Shown here piece by piece: positions 1-7,562 of a stretch of 35,795 nt of DNA. The stretch lies in contig NZ_JAFAVR010000271.1 of NCBI RefSeq assembly GCF_019242355.1, positions 1 to 35,795 on the forward strand, in the 5' to 3' direction. The DNA is from Sphingomonas sp. (lineage in GTDB: Bacteria > Pseudomonadota > Alphaproteobacteria > Sphingomonadales > Sphingomonadaceae). The translations under genes and the position numbers were made by a program. The first letter of the stretch is position 1. Each line of letters begins with the position of its first letter. A model generated the notes under the pieces. That model was not told the origin of the DNA and did not search any database. It worked only from the letters and a program-made list of their open reading frames with translations.

Positions 1-535
1 CGGCGCGGCCGAGCGGCGCGCTGACCTATGAGCCTGGCGACGGCAGCCCGCTGTCGCCTGAGCAATTCCGGCGATTGAAGGACGAGCTTGGCGAGCAGTT
101 TTCGGGCAGCGGCAATGCCGGGCGGCCAATGCTGCTCGACGGCGGGCTCAAGTGGCAGGCGATGAGCCTGACTCCGGCCGACATGGATTTCGTGTCGCTG
201 AAGGAAGGCGCGGCGCGGGACATTGCGCTGGCGTTCGGAGTGCCGCCCGTGCTGGTCGGCCTTCCGGGCGACGCGACTTACGCCAATGCGCGAGAGGCGG
301 GGCGGCGCTGTACCGACAGACGATCCTGCCGATGGCGACGCGGGTGCTGGGCACGCTGGAGGCGATGCTCGGCGACTGGATGGGGCCGCTCAGGCTGGCG
401 GTCGACACCGACCAGATCAGCGAGCTCGCCGACGACCGTGCGCTGTTGTGGCAGCAGGTCGGCGCGGCGACGTTCCTGAGCGACGCGGAGAAGCGGATCA
501 TGCTTGGCTTTCCCGTCGAGGAGCTGACGCAGTGA
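1..535 (+). CDS. HK97-family phage/GTA portal protein, 5'-truncated by window and frameshifted at ~299-302
   Basis: Frame 3 reads ...PSGALTYEPGDGSPLSPEQFRRLKDELGEQFSGSGNAGRPMLLDGGLKWQAMSLTPADMDFVSLKEGAARDIALAFGVPPVLVGLPGDATYANAREA, typical of HK97 portals. The portal C-terminus continues in another frame: ALYRQTILPMATRVLGTLEAMLGDWMGPLRLAVDTDQISELADDRALLWQQVGAATFLSDAEKRIMLGFPVEELTQ, stop at 533-535. Confidence 0.9.
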
Positions 536-852
536 GCGCGTCGATGGACTCCGGGGCGATGCTGGCCACCCTGATGGCGCAGGCGGAGGGGCGCGGCGTC
601 GACCTGATCACGCTGCGGGCGCTGGTCGAGGAGTCGAGCCAGGCAGGCGCGCGGCGGGCGCTGGCGTCGCTGGGGCTCGATGACGAGCGGGCGCGGCGGG
701 ACATGGATGAACTGCGCGAGCTGCTGAGCGCGTGGCGCGATGCGAAGCGGAGCGCGTGGCGGGCGGTGGTGACATGGGCGGTGCGGCTGGGGCTGGCGAT
801 GCTGCTGATCGGGATCGCGGTGAAGCTGCGGCTAACGGACCTGGTGCAATGA
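532..852 (+). CDS. small GTA gp3.5-like protein (possibly DUF6127 family) with C-terminal hydrophobic helix
   Basis: GTG start overlapping the portal stop; VSASMDSGAMLATLMAQAEGRGVDLITLRALVEESSQAGARRALASLGL...WAVRLGLAMLLIGIAVKLRLTDLVQ; sits between portal and protease as in RcGTA-like clusters. Confidence 0.7.
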   Translation: MSASMDSGAMLATLMAQAEGRGVDLITLRALVEESSQAGARRALASLGLDDERARRDMDELRELLSAWRDAKRSAWRAVVTWAVRLGLAMLLIGIAVKLRLTDLVQ

Positions 853-1286
853 GGTTGCAACAGGCCCACCCCCCGGCCCCCTCCCGCAAGCGGGAGGGGG
901 AGGTGCGGTTCGCGGGGTACGCGGCGGTGTTCGATCGGCCGGACAAGGCCGGGGATATTGTGCGGAAGGGCGCGTTCCAGCGGGCGCTGGAGCGGGCGGG
1001 CGAGGTGCCCCTGCTGTGGCAGCACAAGCCGGGCGCGGTGATCGGGCGGATCGAGCATTTGAGCGAGGACAAGCGCGGGTTGCGGGTGATTGCGGTGGTT
1101 GGGGACGCGCGGGCGGCGGGGCTGCTTGGGAGCGGGAAGGTTGATGGGTTGAGCTTCGGCTATCGAGTGCGGGACGCGACGAGCGTCGGCGGGCAGCGCG
1201 AGCTGACGGAGCTGGACCTCGTCGAGGTGAGCGTGGTGGCGAACCCGATGCACCCGAAGGCTCGGGTGCATGCGGTTGAGACCTGA
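849..1286 (+). CDS. HK97-family prohead protease (GTA gp4-like)
   Basis: RFAGYAAVFDRPDKAGDIVRKGAFQRALERAGEVPLLWQHKPGAVIGRIEHLSEDKRGLRVIAVV...GKVDGLSFGYRVRDATSVGGQRELTELDLVEVSVVANPMHPKARV. ATG overlaps the previous stop; an alternative GTG start at 903 is possible. Confidence 0.92.
   Translation: MRLQQAHPPAPSRKREGEVRFAGYAAVFDRPDKAGDIVRKGAFQRALERAGEVPLLWQHKPGAVIGRIEHLSEDKRGLRVIAVVGDARAAGLLGSGKVDGLSFGYRVRDATSVGGQRELTELDLVEVSVVANPMHPKARVHAVET
877..900. repeat. GC-rich palindrome inside the predicted N-terminus of the protease ORF
   Basis: CCCCCTCCCGC-AA-GCGGGAGGGGG (perfect palindromic arms). Confidence 0.8.
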
Positions 1287-1365
1287 GCGCCGCGCCGTCG
1301 CCGGAGGACGGACGTGGCGACGACAGGGGGCGGAACGGCTCCTCCGCCCGCGCGGCGATAACGGT

Positions 1366-1405
1366 ATGGAATGAAGCGGGTCCCGGCTCAAGGCCGGGAT
1401 GACGA
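1366..1405. repeat. intergenic palindromic repeat (TGGAATGAAGCGGGTCCCGGCTCAAGGCCGGGATGACGAA)
   Basis: TCCCGGC (1381-1387) / GCCGGGA (1393-1399) followed by TGACGA; resembles dispersed alphaproteobacterial palindromic elements. Confidence 0.6.
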
Positions 1406-1442
1406 ATTAGGAAAAATCGATGGGCTGGGTCGCGCTTGCGGT

Positions 1443-1465
1443 CCGCCAGTCCCCCGGACTGGCGG
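1443..1465. repeat. perfect 10-bp inverted repeat between protease and capsid genes
   Basis: CCGCCAGTCC-ccc-GGACTGGCGG. Confidence 0.75.
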
Positions 1466-1514
1466 CTGCGCTCGCGTCCGCGGCCCTTTTTGTTTGTGCA
1501 CGGGAGATGAGTGA

Positions 1515-2633
1515 ATGGTGGAAGTGAAGGCGGATGCGCTCGAGCAGTCGTTCGAGCAGTTCGAGAGCGACGGGGTGGCGGAGCTCAAGGCGGAGCTCGA
1601 GACGCTGAAGGCGAAGATTTCGAGCGGGGTGATCGCGGCGCAGCGGCCGGCGCTGGACGGGGTGAAGTCGGCGGAGGCCTCGGGCTTCGTCGACCAGTAT
1701 CTGCGGCGCGGGATCGAGAGCGGGCTGGAGACCAAGGCGGTCGGAAGCTCGAGCGATGCGATCGGCGGCTATGCGGTGCCGCGCGAGATCGACCAGGTGA
1801 TCGGCGATACGTTGAAAGCGGTGTCGCCCATCCGCGCGATCGCCAATGTCGTGCAGGTGGGAAGTGCGGGTTACCGCAAGCTGATTGCGGTCGGCGGAAC
1901 GCCGTCGGGCTGGGTCGGGTTTGAAGGCGCTCGGCCGGAGACGGGGACTCCGACCTTTACCGAGGTCGTGCCGCCGTCGGGCGATCTCTATGCCAATCCG
2001 GCGGCGTCGCAGCAGATGCTCGACGATGCGGCGTTCGATGTCGAAGCCTGGCTGGCGAACGAGATTGCGGCCGAGTTCGCTCGCGCCGAAGGTGCGGCTT
2101 ACGTCAACGGCACCGGTGTCGGGCAGCCGCTCGGTTTCCTTGCGTCGCCGGTTGCGACGACTGCGGACGGCGTGCGGCCGATGGGCACTTTGCAGACAAT
2201 CGGCACCGGCAATGCAGGCGCCTTCCCGGCGAGCAACCCGGCCGACAAGCTGATCGACCTGGTGCAGACGCTTCGCTCGCCATACCGGCAGGGCGCGGTG
2301 TTCGTGATGAACTCGGCGACGGCGGCCGCGGTCAGGAAGTTCAAGACCGCGGACGGAGCGTTCATGTTCCAGCCGAGCCTGGCGGCGGGCCAGCCGGCGA
2401 CCTTGCTCGGCTATCCGCTTATCGAGGCGGAGGACATGCCGGACATCAGCGCGAACAGCCTGTCGATCGCGTTCGGCAACTTCAAGGCCGGCTATGTGAT
2501 CGCAGAGCGCAATGCGACGACGATCCTGCGCGATCCGTACACGCACAAGCCGTACGTCCACTTCTACGCGACCAAGCGGGTTGGCGGTCAGGTGGTGAAT
2601 TCGGAAGCGATCAAGCTGCTGAAGTTCGCCTGA
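1515..2633 (+). CDS. HK97-fold major capsid protein (GTA gp5-like)
   Basis: 372 aa; N-terminal coiled-coil scaffold-like region, then SSDAIGGYAVPREIDQVIGDTLKAVSPIRAIANVVQVG...GWVGFEGARPETGTPTFTEVVPPSGDLYANPAASQQMLDDAAFDVEAWLANEIAAEFARAEGAAYVNGTGVGQPLGFL. Confidence 0.95.
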   Translation: MVEVKADALEQSFEQFESDGVAELKAELETLKAKISSGVIAAQRPALDGVKSAEASGFVDQYLRRGIESGLETKAVGSSSDAIGGYAVPREIDQVIGDTLKAVSPIRAIANVVQVGSAGYRKLIAVGGTPSGWVGFEGARPETGTPTFTEVVPPSGDLYANPAASQQMLDDAAFDVEAWLANEIAAEFARAEGAAYVNGTGVGQPLGFLASPVATTADGVRPMGTLQTIGTGNAGAFPASNPADKLIDLVQTLRSPYRQGAVFVMNSATAAAVRKFKTADGAFMFQPSLAAGQPATLLGYPLIEAEDMPDISANSLSIAFGNFKAGYVIAERNATTILRDPYTHKPYVHFYATKRVGGQVVNSEAIKLLKFA

Positions 2634-2642
2634 TTTGACTCG

Positions 2643-2674
2643 GGGGCTGAGCGTTCGTTCGCTCAGCCCCTTTT
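2643..2674 (+). terminator. intrinsic terminator immediately downstream of the major capsid gene
   Basis: GGGGCTGAGC (2643-2652) - gttcgttc - GCTCAGCCCC (2661-2670) - TTTT. Confidence 0.85.
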
Positions 2675-2723
2675 CCCGTGTCGCCAGTCGGCGCGGGCCC
2701 CCTCCACCGCCTCCGGCGGTCCC

Positions 2724-2752
2724 CCTCCCCGTTCCGGGGAGGATTTTCTTTT
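2724..2752 (+). terminator. second terminator-like hairpin directly upstream of the tailspike RBS (part of a repeat-like element at ~2696-2752)
   Basis: CCTCCCCG - ttc - CGGGGAGG - ATTTTCTTTT; preceded by ACCGCC-tcc-GGCGGT. Confidence 0.6.
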
Positions 2753-2766
2753 GGTGAGGAGCGCCG

Positions 2767-4593
2767 ATGTCGGACGCCTTTCAGCCGAGGTTTGTCGACC
2801 TCGTGCGCAACTACAGTATCTCGCAGGGCACGGGACCGTTCGTGCTCGGGCCGCCGGTGCAGGGGTTCTCGAGCTTTGCGAGCGCTCTCAAGACCGGCGA
2901 CCAATTCTATTATTCCGCAATCGGGATCGACAAGCCGAACGAACGCGAAGTCGGACGCGGGACGCTGCAGTCGGACGGAAGCATCGCGCGCGCCGCGATC
3001 GCCGGCGCGCCGACCAGCTTCACCGCCGGCAGCAAGTCGATTGCGCTGATCGCCGCGGCGGAATGGTTCAACAATGTCCAGGCTGGAGCGGGAACGGGCG
3101 CGGCAGCGCAGGCGGCGGCGACGCGGACGGCGCTTGCGGCGACGGCGGCCGGCGCTGTCCCGGTGCAGCTCACCGAGAAGGGTCGCGAGGGCACGTTCCT
3201 CTTCGACAGCTCGAACCTCAGCGCGAAGGTCAGCGCCGATTCGGCGCAGGGCATTTATGTCGCTCCGTCTTCGGATGCGTCGGGAGCGTCCGGCGCCTGG
3301 GTGCGCAAGTTCAGCGGCGCGGTCGACGTTCGCTGGTTCGGCGCGGTTGCCGACGACACGGGCACGGCGGGCACCGACAACGGGCCGGCGTTCGCGGCGG
3401 CTATCGCCTTCCTGAATGCGACGTCATCGACGCTGAACAGTACTTCGAAGGGGTCGCGCAGGCTGATCGCATCGGGCGCTTATTATCTTGGAACGACGAC
3501 CCTGGAGCTTACGCATACGTTGATGCTGTCGGGCGACGGGCCGCAAGCCGCGACCAAGCTGCGTTGGGCGGACAACACGACCGGCATCCGGATCGAGCGC
3601 TACAACACGCAAGGGGCGACCGCGGTGTCGTCGCCGACTCATTATGGCGGCGACAACAGCGTCATCGAGAACATGACGCTCTATGGCGGATTCACCGACG
3701 CCGAGAGCGAGAGCCATGCGATCCACATGCGGGCCGCGGCGATCGTCCGGAACGTCCAAATCTACAATTTCGGCGGGGATGGCATCCATATCGAGGCGAC
3801 GTCGGGCGGCGGCGTTCCCCAGGAAGGCAATGCCAACGTCTGGCGCGTCGAATATTGCAATATCAGCCTGTGCCGGATTGGCCTGTTCATCGACGGCGCC
3901 GATACCAATGCGGGCGTCAGCATTTCCGTCAATGCCTTCACCAACCGGCAGGCGCATACCTGGGACAGCTCGTTCCTCAACAACACGCACATCGCCGCGC
4001 AATCGTCAGGCAATGGCGTCGTCGCGTGGTGCACCGGCGCTGCCGGGCATCCGGCGACAGCCTGCAGCTACAACGGCAATCGCTACTATGTGAAGCTGGG
4101 GCAGTCCGCCGGAGCGTCGACCAACGCGCCAACGGGAACAACCGCGGACAACGCCTATTGGGGCTATCTGACGCCGGGCGCGGTCCGGGCGGGCTATCCG
4201 GCGTGGGTCAGCGGAATGACGTGCCGCGAGGGGTCGGCGTTCCTGACCGATAACGCCAATGCGCGTATCATCTTCGACGGCTGCTACAGCGAGCAGGACC
4301 ATGGGCCGTCGCAGCTTGGCCCGCTGACGCTGGTCCGGGGCGGCTTCCATGGTGCCGGAATCGTCGGCACCGGCACCGTGACCGAAGTCGGCTCGACCGG
4401 CTGCTTCACGGCGCGCGGCGCGATCGGGAAGAATGATCCGTTCGTCGGCAATCTCTACACGATCGGCGAATATAATGTGGAGGCGACGCTGCTTCGCGCC
4501 GTTCATCCCACCTACGCTCCCAACTCGTGGCGGATGGCGTTCGGCGTGAATGGCGGGGCGAAAATACGCCGAAGACCTGTGGACCCACTATAA
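2767..4593 (+). CDS. tailspike/tail fiber protein with right-handed beta-helix (pectate-lyase-like) domain; N-terminal part, frameshifted near its 3' end
   Basis: N-terminal anchor-like region (DAFQPRFVDLVRNYSISQGTGPFVLGPPVQGFSSF...), then WFGAVADDTGTAGTDNGPAFAAAIAFL and repeated helix-like strands (NSVIENMTLYGGFTDAESESHAIHMRAAAIVRNVQIYNFGGDGIHIEATSGGGV). Confidence 0.85.
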   Translation: MSDAFQPRFVDLVRNYSISQGTGPFVLGPPVQGFSSFASALKTGDQFYYSAIGIDKPNEREVGRGTLQSDGSIARAAIAGAPTSFTAGSKSIALIAAAEWFNNVQAGAGTGAAAQAAATRTALAATAAGAVPVQLTEKGREGTFLFDSSNLSAKVSADSAQGIYVAPSSDASGASGAWVRKFSGAVDVRWFGAVADDTGTAGTDNGPAFAAAIAFLNATSSTLNSTSKGSRRLIASGAYYLGTTTLELTHTLMLSGDGPQAATKLRWADNTTGIRIERYNTQGATAVSSPTHYGGDNSVIENMTLYGGFTDAESESHAIHMRAAAIVRNVQIYNFGGDGIHIEATSGGGVPQEGNANVWRVEYCNISLCRIGLFIDGADTNAGVSISVNAFTNRQAHTWDSSFLNNTHIAAQSSGNGVVAWCTGAAGHPATACSYNGNRYYVKLGQSAGASTNAPTGTTADNAYWGYLTPGAVRAGYPAWVSGMTCREGSAFLTDNANARIIFDGCYSEQDHGPSQLGPLTLVRGGFHGAGIVGTGTVTEVGSTGCFTARGAIGKNDPFVGNLYTIGEYNVEATLLRAVHPTYAPNSWRMAFGVNGGAKIRRRPVDPL

Positions 4594-5221
4594 CAACAAT
4601 CCGGTCGAGAAACTGAGCGGGCCGAGCACGGGCGAGCAATATGGGCGTGGGGCTGCGCAGCCTTACTATCGCCACGTCGTCAACTTCGCGCTTGGGCCCT
4701 ACAACAACGCCGGAGCGCGAGTACTGACCTATGGCGCGGCTGCGCCGACGACCGGGGCGCACGCGGCCGGCGAGATCGTGTTCAACAATGGCGCGACGAG
4801 CACAACGGCGGTTGCCTGGCAGTGCGTCGCGACCGGGACGCCGGGAACCTGGCGGGCGATCTTCAGCGGCTTCGGAATTGCGCCGGTCGGTTATTCGACC
4901 GGGGCGGGCGGCGCAGTCACGCAGGCGACCGCCAAGTCGACCGGAGTCACCCTGAACAAGCTGTCGGGGCAGGTCACCATGAACGCGGGCTCGCTTGCGG
5001 CCGGGGCCGCCGCTGGGTTCACGCTCACGAACTCGCAGATCGCGGCGAGCGACATCGTCAAGGTGAACATTGCGTCCGGTGCGAGCGCGGACAGCTACGT
5101 CGTCGGGGTGGATGCGGTCGCGGCCGGATCGTGCCGGATCTCGCTGCGCAACCTGTCGGCCGGCGCGCTCGCGGAGGCGGTCGTGCTCAACTTCGCAGTG
5201 ATCAAGGCGGTGGCGGCGTGA
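4550..5221 (+). CDS. C-terminal part of the tailspike in another frame (continuation of 2767..4593)
   Basis: KYAEDLWTHYNNNPVEKLSGPSTGEQYGRGAAQPYYRHVVNFALGPYNNAGARVLTYGAAAPTTG...GSLAAGAAAGFTLTNSQIAASDIVKVNIASGASADSYVVGVDAVAAGSCRISLRNLSAGALAEAVVLNFAVIKAVAA; phage spike C-terminal-domain-like sequence with no independent N-terminal domain. Confidence 0.8.
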   Translation: MAGRKYAEDLWTHYNNNPVEKLSGPSTGEQYGRGAAQPYYRHVVNFALGPYNNAGARVLTYGAAAPTTGAHAAGEIVFNNGATSTTAVAWQCVATGTPGTWRAIFSGFGIAPVGYSTGAGGAVTQATAKSTGVTLNKLSGQVTMNAGSLAAGAAAGFTLTNSQIAASDIVKVNIASGASADSYVVGVDAVAAGSCRISLRNLSAGALAEAVVLNFAVIKAVAA

Positions 5222-5355
5222 GCATCGGCGCATCCGGCATCGCCGAGGCGGCGCTTGCCCAGCAGGTGGCGATCGCGCGCGGCGGCAAGGCGCCGCGATC
5301 CCGGCAGACGGTCGCCAAGCCCGACTCCGCGACCCTGGTGCCCGAAGCGCGCTGA
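5218..5355 (+). CDS. small hypothetical protein (45 aa)
   Basis: GTG start overlapping the tailspike stop; VSIGASGIAEAALAQQVAIARGGKAPRSRQTVAKPDSATLVPEAR. Confidence 0.5.
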   Translation: MSIGASGIAEAALAQQVAIARGGKAPRSRQTVAKPDSATLVPEAR

Positions 5356-5391
5356 GCCGCGCCTACGCAACTGAGATTCAAGAGGACAAAG

Positions 5392-5673
5392 ATGAACTAT
5401 CTCCTCAAGGACCCCGACGCGGTCCTCGATTATTCCGTGGATTGGGGCGCCGAATATCTAGGCGGCGACCTGCTTGCGGAAAGCACATGGTCGGTGGTTC
5501 CCGACGAGGCCGGCGGGGTTTCGGTCCAGGCTTCGGATTTCGATGCAACCACAACCAGCGTCACCGCCGCCGGCGGGATCGCCGGACGCGTGTATCGGCT
5601 GGTCAACGCCGTCGTCCTGATGTCGGGCCGGGCCGACAGCCGCTCGATCGTGCTGCGCGTGGAGGGGCGGTGA
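5392..5673 (+). CDS. phage fiber-tail adaptor-like protein
   Basis: MNYLLKDPDAVLDYSVDWGAEYLGGDLLAESTWSVVPDEAGGVSVQASDFDATTTSVTAAGGIAGRVYRLVNAVVLMSGRADSRSIVLRVEGR; matches the pattern of small gp77-type fiber-tail adaptor proteins. Confidence 0.7.
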   Translation: MNYLLKDPDAVLDYSVDWGAEYLGGDLLAESTWSVVPDEAGGVSVQASDFDATTTSVTAAGGIAGRVYRLVNAVVLMSGRADSRSIVLRVEGR

Positions 5674-6206
5674 TGGGCGGCGTCGGGATGGCTCCGGCCG
5701 CGGTCACCGTCACCGAGGCGCAGGCCTATGTGCGGATCGACACGGGCGAGGAGGAGGCGATCGTCGCCGGCCTGATCCGCACCGCCACGGCATTATGCGA
5801 AAGCTTCATCGGCCAGGCGTTGATCGCCCGGCCATTCAACGAGGATGTTCCGGCGAGCGGCTGCTGGCAGCGGCTGACGGCAGCGCCGGTACAGTCGATC
5901 TCGGCGGCGCAGGGGATCGCCAGTGACGGGAGCGCGGCGGACCTCGCGAGCAGCGACTATGGCGTGGATGTGGATTCCGGCGGGTCGGGCTGGGTGCGCC
6001 TGGCACGAGATACTGGCGTGACCCGCCTGAGGGTGAGCGGAACGGTCGGCATGGCCGAGAGCCAGAGCGACGTCCCCGAGCCGATCCGGCAAGGCGTGTT
6101 GCGGCTGGTCGCGCATCTGTTCGCGACGCGCGACGGATCGGGTGGTGAACCGCCGGCAGCGGTGACGGCGCTGTGGCGGCCCTACCGCAGGCTGGGTTTG
6201 CGATGA
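5673..6206 (+). CDS. head-tail connector protein (GTA gp6-like; phiE125 gp8 family)
   Basis: MGGVGMAPAAVTVTEAQAYVRIDTGEEEAIVAGLIRTATALCESFIGQALIARPF...VPEPIRQGVLRLVAHLFATRDG. Confidence 0.85.
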   Translation: MGGVGMAPAAVTVTEAQAYVRIDTGEEEAIVAGLIRTATALCESFIGQALIARPFNEDVPASGCWQRLTAAPVQSISAAQGIASDGSAADLASSDYGVDVDSGGSGWVRLARDTGVTRLRVSGTVGMAESQSDVPEPIRQGVLRLVAHLFATRDGSGGEPPAAVTALWRPYRRLGLR

Positions 6207-6535
6207 GAAGCGGCGAATTCGCGGGGACGCTCTGCGAGCGGATCCTCATCGAGCAGCCATCGATGCAGCGGGACCCGAGCGGGCTTCCGCTCGTGGGCTG
6301 GGTGAGCGTTTGCACCTGCAGTGCGAGCATCGTGCCGGACGGTGTCGGGCCGCAGAGCCAGGGCGAGGCGCCGAGCGCGATGCAGCGATTCCGGGTCACG
6401 ATCCGGCGGCGCGACGGCATCGCCATCGACCAGCGCATCAGCTGGGGAGCGAGGCGGCTGATGGTGCGGCAGCTGCTCGACGACCGCGTAGCGAAGGATC
6501 GGATCAGCATGCGATGCGACGAGGTGCGAGGATGA
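6203..6535 (+). CDS. head closure / head-tail adaptor protein (GTA gp7-like)
   Basis: MRSGEFAGTLCERILIEQPSMQRDPSGLPLVGWVSVCTCSASIVPDG...AMQRFRVTIRRRDGIAIDQRISWGARRLMVRQLLDDRVAKDRISMRCDEVRG. Confidence 0.8.
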   Translation: MRSGEFAGTLCERILIEQPSMQRDPSGLPLVGWVSVCTCSASIVPDGVGPQSQGEAPSAMQRFRVTIRRRDGIAIDQRISWGARRLMVRQLLDDRVAKDRISMRCDEVRG

Positions 6536-6741
6536 TGGAGAAAGCAGTCGAGCGCGCCCGCCAACTCGGCGAGGCGCGGGCGCAAAGCGTCGCGGAAGAG
6601 GTCAGGGACACGGTGCGGGCGGAACTTCCTGGACAAACCGTTGAGGTGGACGGAAGCGATCTCGTCGTCACCGGACACGGCCTGCTGAGGCAGTGGCTGC
6701 AGTCCGCGGACCTCCGATTTCTGGCGAGCAGGCGGCGATGA
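6532..6741 (+). CDS. small hypothetical protein in head-tail module
   Basis: MMEKAVERARQLGEARAQSVAEEVRDTVRAELPGQTVEVDGSDLVVTGHGLLRQWLQSADLRFLASRRR; overlapping start/stop with both neighbours. Confidence 0.65.
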   Translation: MMEKAVERARQLGEARAQSVAEEVRDTVRAELPGQTVEVDGSDLVVTGHGLLRQWLQSADLRFLASRRR

Positions 6742-7109
6742 GCGCGGGCGCGATGGTGGCGACGGCGGTGGTCGCGAGCCTGGCCGACGTGGGACTTGCG
6801 GGCGTTTATGACGGGCCGCCGGCGCGGGCCGCTTACCCTTACGCGACGATCGATGCCGCGAGCGAGGCCGACTGGAGCCACAAGACGGGGACCGGGCGCG
6901 AGGTGGCGCTGGCAGTGACGGTCTGGGACGACCAGCCGATGCGGCTGCGCGACCTTGCCGATGCGGCCGAGCAGCGAATCGCGGCGATCGAGCTTTCCGG
7001 CGACTGGCAGCTGGTCAGCCTGCGCTTCGTGCGCCGGCGTGTCATCCGCGATGTCAGCGGGCCCTGGGCGGCGGCAATCGATTTCCGGGCGCGGCTGCTG
7101 GCGAACTGA
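6738..7109 (+). CDS. tail terminator, DUF3168 (GTA gp8-like)
   Basis: ADVGLAGVYDGPPARAAYPYATIDAASEADWSHKTGTGREVALAVTVWDDQPMRLRDLADAAEQRIAAIELSGDWQLVSLRFVRRRVIRDVSGPWAAAIDFRARLLAN. Confidence 0.88.
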   Translation: MSAGAMVATAVVASLADVGLAGVYDGPPARAAYPYATIDAASEADWSHKTGTGREVALAVTVWDDQPMRLRDLADAAEQRIAAIELSGDWQLVSLRFVRRRVIRDVSGPWAAAIDFRARLLAN

Positions 7110-7154
7110 TTTTCGGCGGTCCGAGCGCGGGATTCATTCAACGAGGAGAAGATT

Positions 7155-7562
7155 ATGGCGGCGGAACGCGGAAGCGCATTCCTGCTCAAGATCGGCGACG
7201 GTTCGGCGACCCCGACCTATGCGACCGTGGCGGGGCTGAAGACGACGCAATTGTCGATCAACGGCAATGCGGTCGAGATCACCAACAAGGGCAGCGGCGG
7301 CTGGCGCGAGTTGCTGTCCGGCGCGGGCGTGAGGTCGGTGTCGGTCGCGGCGAGCGGCATCTTCACGGGCAGCAGCGCGGAAACGCAGGTGCGCGGCCTG
7401 GCGCTGACGGGGACGTTGCAGAGCTGCCAGCTGAGCTTCGAGAGCGGCGAGCGGATGCAGGGGCAGTTCCTGGTTACGCGGCTGGAATATGCCGGCGATT
7501 TCAACGGCGAGCGCAACTACACGCTAGCCCTCGAAAGCTCGGGCGAAGTGGTGGCGCTATGA
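7155..7562 (+). CDS. major tail protein, TP901-1-like (GTA gp9-like)
   Basis: MAAERGSAFLLKIGDGSATPTYATVAGLKTTQLSINGNAVEITNKGSGGWRELLSGAGVRSVSVAASGIFTGSSAETQVRGLALTGTLQSCQLSFESGERMQGQFLVTRLEYAGDFNGERNYTLALESSGEVVAL. Confidence 0.92.
   Translation: MAAERGSAFLLKIGDGSATPTYATVAGLKTTQLSINGNAVEITNKGSGGWRELLSGAGVRSVSVAASGIFTGSSAETQVRGLALTGTLQSCQLSFESGERMQGQFLVTRLEYAGDFNGERNYTLALESSGEVVAL

Noticed and set aside
299-302. Programmed ribosomal frameshift in the portal
   Set aside because: No recognised slippery heptamer or downstream stimulatory structure, and portals are not known to be recoded this way; indel or pseudogene is likelier, so it is reported only as a frameshift to check.
2751-4253. 500-aa + strand ORF overlapping the spike gene in another frame, and similar Arg-rich overlapping ORFs throughout
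   Set aside because: Composition (R/G/Q/A-rich, no domains) indicates an out-of-frame shadow ORF.
5442-5672. Upstream extension of the connector ORF (5442-5672)
   Set aside because: Out-of-frame shadow of the fiber-tail adaptor gene; the true start is ATG 5673, overlapping the adaptor stop.
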